Positions 60,101-64,000 of a DNA stretch of 64,000 nucleotides are shown in pieces. Location: NCBI GenBank assembly GCA_028583405.1, contig CM053248.1, positions 26,338,543-26,402,542 on the forward strand, given 5' to 3'. Every line of letters begins with the position of its first letter. The first letter of the stretch is position 1. This DNA is from Pogonophryne albipinna. Its lineage: Eukaryota; Chordata; Actinopteri; Perciformes; Artedidraconidae. The notes beneath the pieces were generated by a model, which was not told where the DNA came from, made no database searches, and saw only the letters and a program-made list of their open reading frames with translations. A program made the position numbers and the translations under genes.

Positions 60101-62312
60101 TGAAGACATTAGTGAAGAAGAAGAAATGTATGTGAGGAATAAAGATGAAGTGTCAGAAAGAAGGACAGAGGCAGTGATCATGAGGCAGATGAGACTCCAG
60201 CTGGACCACATGGTATGTTTTTATTCTCCTTGCATGCATAGTTCAATACAGCAGCACAATCTAGCAGTTCTTAGTATTAACACATATTTATTGAAATTCC
60301 TCAGCCTTTGTCAAATGCTGATGAGGGTTTCCTAGCCATTATCCACCCCAATTTACTGGTGTGAAAAGATAGGCCTTTGGGAACGAGCTTACTTGTTTGC
60401 AGGGGAGCGTGTCTATGTTCCCACAGCCCGATGGTCCCACATTTCAAATTTTTCTTCAAGATTAGGCCCTATTCCCAGGGGGGGCATAACCCTAACCCTA
60501 TTCCCAGGGAGGGGGGCTAACCCTAACCCTAACCCTATTCCCAGGGGGGGCCTAACCCTAACCCTAACCTAACCCTAACCCTAACCCTAACCCTATTCCC
60601 AGGGGGGGCCTAAGCCTAACCCTAACCTAACCCTAACCCTATTCCCAGGGGGGGCCTAACCCTAACCCTATTCCCAGGGGGGGCCTAACCCTAACCCTAT
60701 TCCCAGGGAGGGGGGCTAACCCTAACCTAACCCTAATCCTAACCCGTTTTGTTCAGCCGGATAATCTCCACATGTCTACCCTACTTTTATAATTTTCGAA
60801 TCATAAATCGCCAGAAGCAAAAAGCCAACATAAATATGTAAATATTTAATATTATAAAAATATTTAATATTATAAAAGTAGGGTATATATATATCTATAT
60901 ATCTATATATAGATATATATATATAGATATATAGGGATGACCCCGTTTGCAGGAGTAGACCACAGTTAGTATCGAGCAAAGCCCTGAGAATCACAATACT
61001 TAGAAACGTCAGCTGAATACTTATTCTTTGTTAATATAAAAAACATAAAAAAATGTATAAGACACAGACGGCGTGGATGATTTGCTAAAGGCCAGTCCCA
61101 TTTTTTGTGATATCCTGATACATCAAGAACAAATCTGAAAATGATAATTGTAATTTTATCATTTCCAAGCAATCACTTACCACATCTAGAATAGCATAGA
61201 GTAGTACATCCAGCTCTATCTTTAAGGGTGAATTAGGACCAGGCCGGGTCATGGCATCTTCATTATCAGTTATGTTCAGGTGACGTAAAACATCCAGATG
61301 CCTGCAGCTTTCATTGGACTTCCCATCTAAAGCTAAAACATCAAGACACATTTCAGAGTTCACTATTCACTATTGAATGAGTCAAGAAGCTCTTAGTTTT
61401 TCCTTAAGCTTCAGAGTAGCTATGTTCGAATTTAACTAATGACATTTCAATTAGCATCAGATGTACTTTGTATGTTTAGAGCGTATTGGCGCCCTTACCT
61501 GCTCAGCATCAGTTTCTTAGCATTGTCTTTTGGAGAATGTTAGCCTAGAGCTCAAAGCTAGCTGGGCACAAGTGCAGCTTCCACAGACGCTTTAACATTT
61601 GCCCCATCATAATTGTCAATACAGTTCACAATTATCTGCAGTAATTTGAAATGATTGTGGTTCAAGGTTCTTTATTGTCAAACTAACATAGCTACAGAGT
61701 AATTATGTCGCAATAATACAGATAAGCAGACAATATTAAAACAATATTAAAATATACTATATTAAAAGTAATACAAAAAGAAAAATAGTTTTTAAAAAAC
61801 AAGTGAGAAAAAAAAGTGCAATACGAGTCTATATACAAGTTATTGGAATGATATTAGATAATAGATAAATAATTACTAAGTAGCAGATGAATGTTATGAT
61901 ATTGTTTCAGCAGTTCAGTTGTTTAACAGTTGGTCACACTAAAGTCATTACGCTGAGTGTTAATAGACGCTCCATATGAGATCCATCTGCTATCACCAAA
62001 GCTTGTTGATACACTAACAACTTACAGCACTAAAAGCTGAGTCTTACAAATGTGTGTTTCCATTAAGTATTGCATTATACTGAGTATGTTTTTGCATTTT
62101 ATATTACGAATCCACCATTTTTATAACAGCGATGTTAAGACAACATTATAATCATCTCCCATTTTAGCCAAGATCTTTTCAGCAGTGGCACAAAATGTGT
62201 CTTCCATAATGATCACAATATAACATAAAATTACAATTGTTTACAGATTGTAAGGACTAAAAAAAAACTTACCTTTGAGGAGGAGCAGAAAGAGGAAGCC
62301 AGAAAGCATCAT
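45200..62312 (-). CDS. 5-HT3-like Cys-loop ligand-gated ion channel subunit
   Basis: Nine exons on the minus strand join in phase: 62273-62312, 61181-61326, 47284-47328, 47056-47165, 46649-46818, 46350-46510, 45670-45880, 45421-45585 and 45200-45324 (1173 nt, 390 residues). [12 protein letters not shown] is the signal peptide. The extracellular domain carries [37 protein letters not shown] and a perfect Cys-loop (C-x13-[16 protein letters not shown]). Four membrane helices follow: M1 [18 protein letters not shown]2 [16 protein letters not shown]3 after IPLI, and M4 [20 protein letters not shown] near the C-terminus. The M3-M4 loop is short (about 40 residues). The loop-B Trp of serotonin receptors is not seen. 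Intron 2 (47329-61180) is about 13.9 kb and full of transposons, including an antisense retrovirus. HTR3-type is clear; the exact orthologue is not. Confidence 0.88.
46020..46270. repeat. Degenerate tagtatgtcgaaaa satellite in receptor intron
   Basis: Irregular copies of agtatagtatgtcgaaa every 35-50 bases. It is the complement of the blocks flanking the transposase-like element at 32.6 and 37.2 kb. Confidence 0.6.
47390..48110. repeat. Unclassified repeat, left member of an inverted pair
   Basis: From about 47946 the sequence acacgttctcactcccaac, then acggacggtcagggcccctc and cagttttcaacgggcagggc, reappears reverse-complemented at 51540-51628 plus 52485-52545. Upstream parts (ccatgggaccgtatttcgg, gtagtcaatggcgaga) are familiar teleost repeat phrases. 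The unit's ends and class are unknown. Confidence 0.5.
49127..49980. mobile_element. Tc1/mariner foldback element with telomere-like tracts
   Basis: Ends tacattgaacaaaaatataa and its complement, next to TA, are typical Tc1-type. The two halves are inverted copies over most of their length (about 400 bp each). The centre keeps about 60 bp of Tc1 transposase sequence ([19 protein letters not shown] from about 49518). Inverted tracts of ggggta/gggtta (about 49463-49496) and taaccc/tacccc (about 49596-49640) flank it. The element splits a reversed SINE/retroposon copy (49024-49126 and 49981-50090). Confidence 0.8.
50334..50397. repeat. Two adjacent palindromes
   Basis: 50334-50373 is a perfect 40-bp palindrome (arm catctatcaatatgtgtgta). 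50372-50397 is a second palindrome with 12-bp arms (tggtggaggtat) and a 2-bp spacer. They overlap by two bases. Confidence 0.85.
50400..51628. other. Receptor intron DNA without recognised genes
   Basis: A+T-rich. 50880-51180 (ctctataaatagagaactacgg and following) looks like unclassified repeat. 51540-51628 is the first part of the right member of the inverted repeat pair. Confidence 0.4.
51629..52484 (-). mobile_element. PIF/Harbinger element with intact Myb/SANT ORF, no transposase
   Basis: Terminal repeats agccgctttcacaccgcagg and its near-complement (cctgcggtgtgaatgcggct) bound the element. Flanks are exact ata copies (51626-51628 and 52485-52487), the 3-bp duplication expected of Harbinger. 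It interrupts the right member of the repeat pair, and the empty site (tacgtaatagagtg) can be inferred from the left member. Confidence 0.8.
51849..52169 (-). CDS. Harbinger-type Myb/SANT-like DNA-binding protein
   Basis: 106 residues, starting [20 protein letters not shown]. The Trp and the spacing of [42 protein letters not shown] fit the trihelix/Myb-like domain found both in the second protein of PIF/Harbinger elements and in MSANTD proteins. In Harbinger transposons this protein assists the transposase in nuclear import and terminus recognition. No transposase frame accompanies it. A basic tail ([15 protein letters not shown]) follows the domain. Confidence 0.65.
   Translation of the reverse strand: MTTRTTTPERWNDEEVSALLAIYSEDGMQQLLQKAVPNSKCFERCSQKLLELGIVHSAHECRVKIKKLRQVYYKKIKDHNNKSGNDRKTSKQTPHTAGGLYTPSPV
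52727..53159 (+). repeat. 5' LTR
   Basis: 433 bp, beginning tgttagag and ending cctcaca. It contains a 22-bp perfect palindrome (52836-52857), an acacac run and the poly(A) signal aataaa at 52975-52980. The 3' LTR is the same length. Confidence 0.93.
53165..53181 (+). other. Primer-binding site, tRNA-Tyr
   Basis: tggtccttcgagccgga is complementary over 17 bases to the 3' end of vertebrate tRNA-Tyr (..TCCGGCTCGAAGGA plus CCA). It begins five bases after the LTR. Confidence 0.8.
53379..53552 (+). repeat. Four 42-44 bp tandem repeats with hairpins in the retroviral leader
   Basis: Units start at 53379, 53421, 53465 and 53509 and read acacggttactccaccgtta, then aggaggstgataaaacgttgat. Each can form ctcc..ggag and the longer aacggt-type pairing around accgtt. 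A diverged fifth hairpin (ctactccgcctaaaaggagg) follows at about 53560. The position between primer site and gag is where packaging signals lie. Confidence 0.85.
53778..54935 (+). pseudogene. gag, disrupted
   Basis: The start MGSDGSK offers a Gly2 myristoylation site for a matrix-like protein with a long basic/acidic helix, and this frame stops at 54216-54218. Capsid sequence with the major homology region ([14 protein letters not shown], from 54365) is in another frame. The last part (about 54430-54935) returns to the first frame and has a Gly/Arg-rich stretch and one CCHC zinc knuckle ([14 protein letters not shown]). The whole is about 385 codons, short for gag, so some capsid is probably deleted as well. 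It ends at TGA followed by CTAG. Confidence 0.8.
54936..55889 (+). pseudogene. Retroviral protease followed by an extra domain with two H-x-T/S motifs
   Basis: It continues in the gag frame directly after the gag TGA. The retropepsin active site is CDSGADSSV at about 55074-55100 and the C-terminal signature is [11 protein letters not shown] near 55270. After the protease come about 170 residues that belong neither to protease nor to RT, containing TLHVTLKY (His codon 55512) and PHISVVRG (His codon 55695), 61 codons apart. Two such motifs define the 2H phosphoesterase fold, so a relative of that fold is possible but unproven. A dUTPase is not supported. An in-frame TGA at 55887 separates it from RT. 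Confidence 0.65.
55893..57965 (+). pseudogene. Reverse transcriptase and RNase H
   Basis: Same frame as the protease region, after one in-frame stop. RT motifs appear in order: [35 protein letters not shown] (56493-56504) and [12 protein letters not shown], followed by a connection region. RNase H shows [31 protein letters not shown] and [11 protein letters not shown], so its acidic residues are retained. The frame ends at 57963-57965, before integrase, which lies in the next frame. Confidence 0.9.
57898..59010 (+). pseudogene. Integrase, out of frame with RT
   Basis: The HHCC zinc-binding region (HLSHGQCH.., CRACIVC) comes first. The DD35E core has Asp at 58234 (MDFIE), Asp at 58408 (YSDNGSHF) and Glu at 58516 (VERTNG), with 35 residues between the last two. 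The C-terminal GPY/F-type module is [11 protein letters not shown]. Its frame overlaps the end of the RT/RNase H frame by 68 bases and differs from it, a break for this copy. Confidence 0.9.
59108..59329 (+). pseudogene. Probable env N-terminal remnant
   Basis: 73 residues starting [19 protein letters not shown], a signal-peptide-like helix, then a charged stretch and a Trp-rich end. Only about 120 bases separate its stop from the polypurine tract, so surface and transmembrane env domains are missing. The env assignment rests on position and the signal peptide alone. Confidence 0.4.
59432..59448 (+). other. Polypurine tract
   Basis: gaaaaaacaggagggaa immediately precedes the 3' LTR, where plus-strand priming occurs. 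Confidence 0.85.
59449..59881 (+). repeat. 3' LTR
   Basis: 433 bp, beginning tgttagag and ending cctcaca, followed by the gttac duplication. Differences from the 5' LTR cluster near 59675-59700 (catgttatgtaaattg) and near 59790-59840. Confidence 0.93.
60060..60213 (+). other. Possible orphan exon
   Basis: A frame open from about 60060 to 60213 ends LDHM and is followed by gtatgttt, a fair donor. The encoded peptide is acidic, then basic ([36 protein letters not shown]). No partner exons were found. It lies antisense within the receptor gene's intron and could be repeat-derived. Confidence 0.2.
60460..60745 (+). repeat. Interstitial telomere-like array, ccctaa with attcccaggggggg spacers
   Basis: Runs of two to six ccctaa or cctaac units alternate with tattcccagggggggc (about seven spacers). 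Some units lack one base (cctaacctaa). This is not a chromosome end, because ordinary exons of the receptor gene follow at 61181 and 62273. Confidence 0.9.
60838..60935. repeat. A+T-rich repeat and tatata/tagata palindrome
   Basis: Two copies of aatatttaatattataaa (about 60841-60877) are followed by an atatatctatatat/atatatagatat self-complementary tract to 60932. Confidence 0.7.
61660..61850 (-). repeat. Retroposon 3' end in receptor intron 1
   Basis: caaggttctttattgtcaaac is a phrase typical of reversed fish LINE 3' ends. The following A+T-rich stretch fits a decayed copy. Confidence 0.35.
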
Positions 62313-63099
62313 GAGTACCGGTCTCTGAGAGGTGTGGACAGGAAATGTGCTGTTCAAGAAAGTAGCCAGCATTTATCTGCATACTGGAAGGGGGCTGGAC
62401 AAACTGAATGACCAACCGTATGATCCTTTGCATCTGTGTCAGTTAAAACAGAGATTCACAAAAAGAGGGGCAGGATACAAGAACACTAGTTCAAACACTT
62501 GAAGTGTGCTAATGAAATGTTTTTCAATCTAATACTTCAATGTCATGTGAATACCCATGTGCATTTTTCCAAGGGAAAAATATATAGAAAATGAGGAAAG
62601 GTATTTTGATTGCCTTAGGTTAGCTGTTAATTAGCATGATTACAAATAGTAATTAAAGAGTCGGTTCAGCCTGGAACTGCTTCTGTGTCGTAACTAACTT
62701 TCAATTAACCCACAATCCTTTTTTGCTAATGGTTTCTATTTGATAGTTAAACATTGGTGAATATGTTTGCTTGGGTTTTATCCAAAGTAATGTATGTCAT
62801 TCAAAAACTAAAAACATGACACTATGAGAAAGATTATATGAAACAGAAAGAATTACAGAGACAGATGTGGATGTTTAAATTATAACTTCAGAGCCATTAC
62901 TGGTGTTTGTCAATTTTGCCACTGGTTAGCTTATGACGTTTATACATTTTTTATCAGTCTTTCACTCTAAGCCCATAAACACCAGCTCATAAATATTTAC
63001 AATACTATTTGGTACTTGTGGTCACAGATGGATGTTGTCAGGAGCTGGCTAAACGTAAAGACAATAAAATGTTTGGATTATCATAGTTCTACAGTCTCC
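62313..63099. other. Region upstream of the receptor gene
   Basis: A+T-rich unique sequence with no gene visible. The receptor promoter should lie near 62330-62500 on the minus strand. No clear TATA box is seen. Confidence 0.35.
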
Positions 63100-63736
63100 A
63101 TTAGAGATTCGTATATAGACCTTCCTTTTTGATAAAGCTTATAGTTAGGGCTGATTAGATTCAGCCCCTAGTTTTGCTGATATAGGCTTAGTTTGTCGGG
63201 GGACACCTTACTTCTTCCTTCTCTCTGTCTATACCTGTGTACTCTCATGTTCCGAATAACCCAGCTTTCCCAAATTTCTTTTTGGTGTCTATATACGCCG
63301 GGATCCGGAGTCATGGCTGATCGTGTTGCTGTGGTCCTGAGTCCTGGATCGCGAGCCCTGGATCTTGAGTCGTGGCTGTGGTCCTGGATCATGAGTCCTG
63401 GATGGATATCCTCGTGGATTCATCTTCCTATTATACACACATGCATTTCCAAACATTTGGACTACCTATGTTGCAAATGTATTATCTTTTCAATTTACAC
63501 ACGGCATCTATTGCACGTCTGTCCGTCCTGGGAGAGGGATCCCTCCTCTGTTGCTCTCCCTGAGGTTTCTCCCATGTTCCCCTTTAAACTGTGGGGTTTT
63601 CTCCGGAAGTGTTTCCTTGTACGATGTGAGGGTCTAAGGACAGAGGGTGTCGTATTGTCATACTGATATTCTGTACAAACTGTGAAGTCCACTGAGACAA
63701 ATGTAACATTTGTGATATTGGGCTATATAAATAAAC

Positions 63737-63782
<46 letters not shown>
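63100..63782 (+). repeat. High-copy teleost retroposon with attg tail
   Basis: The body has tgtcgggggacacc, ctgtccgtcctgggagaggg and gtgagggtctaaggacagag. It ends tgatattgggctatataaat, then aaacattg followed by about eleven attg units (63738-63782). The phrase set is familiar from many fish genomes. The open frames in it show no known domain. Confidence 0.75.
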
Positions 63783-64000
63783 CGTATATACCACCAAATG
63801 CATGCTAATGAAATAATGTCCAGCATCACTATGAACTGTCTGAAACCTGGTTCAGTTGAAACAACTAAAAGAACAGTTAGAAATGTGAAATCATGTCTCT
63901 ATCTTAAAAAAAACAACAACAAAAAATCAGTTATCAAGCCATATCATCAGTGTGTCCAACAAAAGAAAAAAAATACTCACTCAGCTCCAGCTATTCAGGC

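Noticed and set aside
60460..60745. Telomere-like repeats as a true chromosome end
   Set aside because: Intact receptor exons continue beyond it at 61181 and 62273, so the array is interstitial.
63193..63666. Protein-coding gene of 157 residues
   Set aside because: The sequence is a high-copy fish retroposon with an attg tail, and the frame is incidental.

Overview
The window looks like teleost fish nuclear DNA, probably a percomorph, though the species cannot be named from sequence alone. The evidence is vertebrate single-copy genes split by short GT-AG introns, embedded in A+T-rich sequence full of teleost repeats (hAT, Harbinger and Tc1 DNA transposons, tRNA-derived SINEs, LINE tails). 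I rebuilt seven host genes exon by exon with phase checked at every junction: timm23 (+), a secreted S1 serine protease (-), gprin2-like (-), syt15 (+), nat9 (+), lrrc59 (-) and a 5-HT3-like Cys-loop receptor subunit (-). The genes are unrelated housekeeping, secretory and neuronal genes, not an operon. timm23, gprin2 and syt15 are also neighbours in human 10q11.2, so this part is probably old synteny.

Layout. 1-6.3 kb: nested DNA transposons, several with exact target-site duplications. 6.6-10.2 kb: timm23. 11.1-14.9 kb: S1 protease. 17.3-19.3 kb: gprin2-like, with a likely 5' UTR exon near 20.4 kb. 22.0-26.7 kb: syt15. 27.6-29.9 kb: nat9. 32.8-37.1 kb: a large mobile element of a family I cannot name, with a nearly intact spliced DDE-like transposase gene among repeated TCATGTGGTGCGACC motifs. 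39.9-43.2 kb: lrrc59. 45.2-62.3 kb: the receptor gene, whose second intron has grown to about 13.9 kb. That intron holds a foldback Tc1 element with telomere-like repeats, a Harbinger element carrying a Myb/SANT gene, a full-length antisense endogenous retrovirus (52727-59881) and an interstitial telomere-like array. 62.3-64 kb: repeats.

The observations most worth a second look are these. (1) Three 18-20 bp micro-insertions of one sequence at two loci, each bounded by 8-bp direct repeats. (2) The unassigned transposase and its motif array. (3) A domain between retroviral protease and reverse transcriptase with two H-x-T/S motifs resembling 2H phosphoesterases. (4) A UGA-CUA-G stop between retroviral gag and pro. 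(5) A hAT element inserted exactly at a timm23 splice donor, duplicating the donor.

All exon boundaries come from reading splice sites, phase and protein-family knowledge. No alignment or database search was run.
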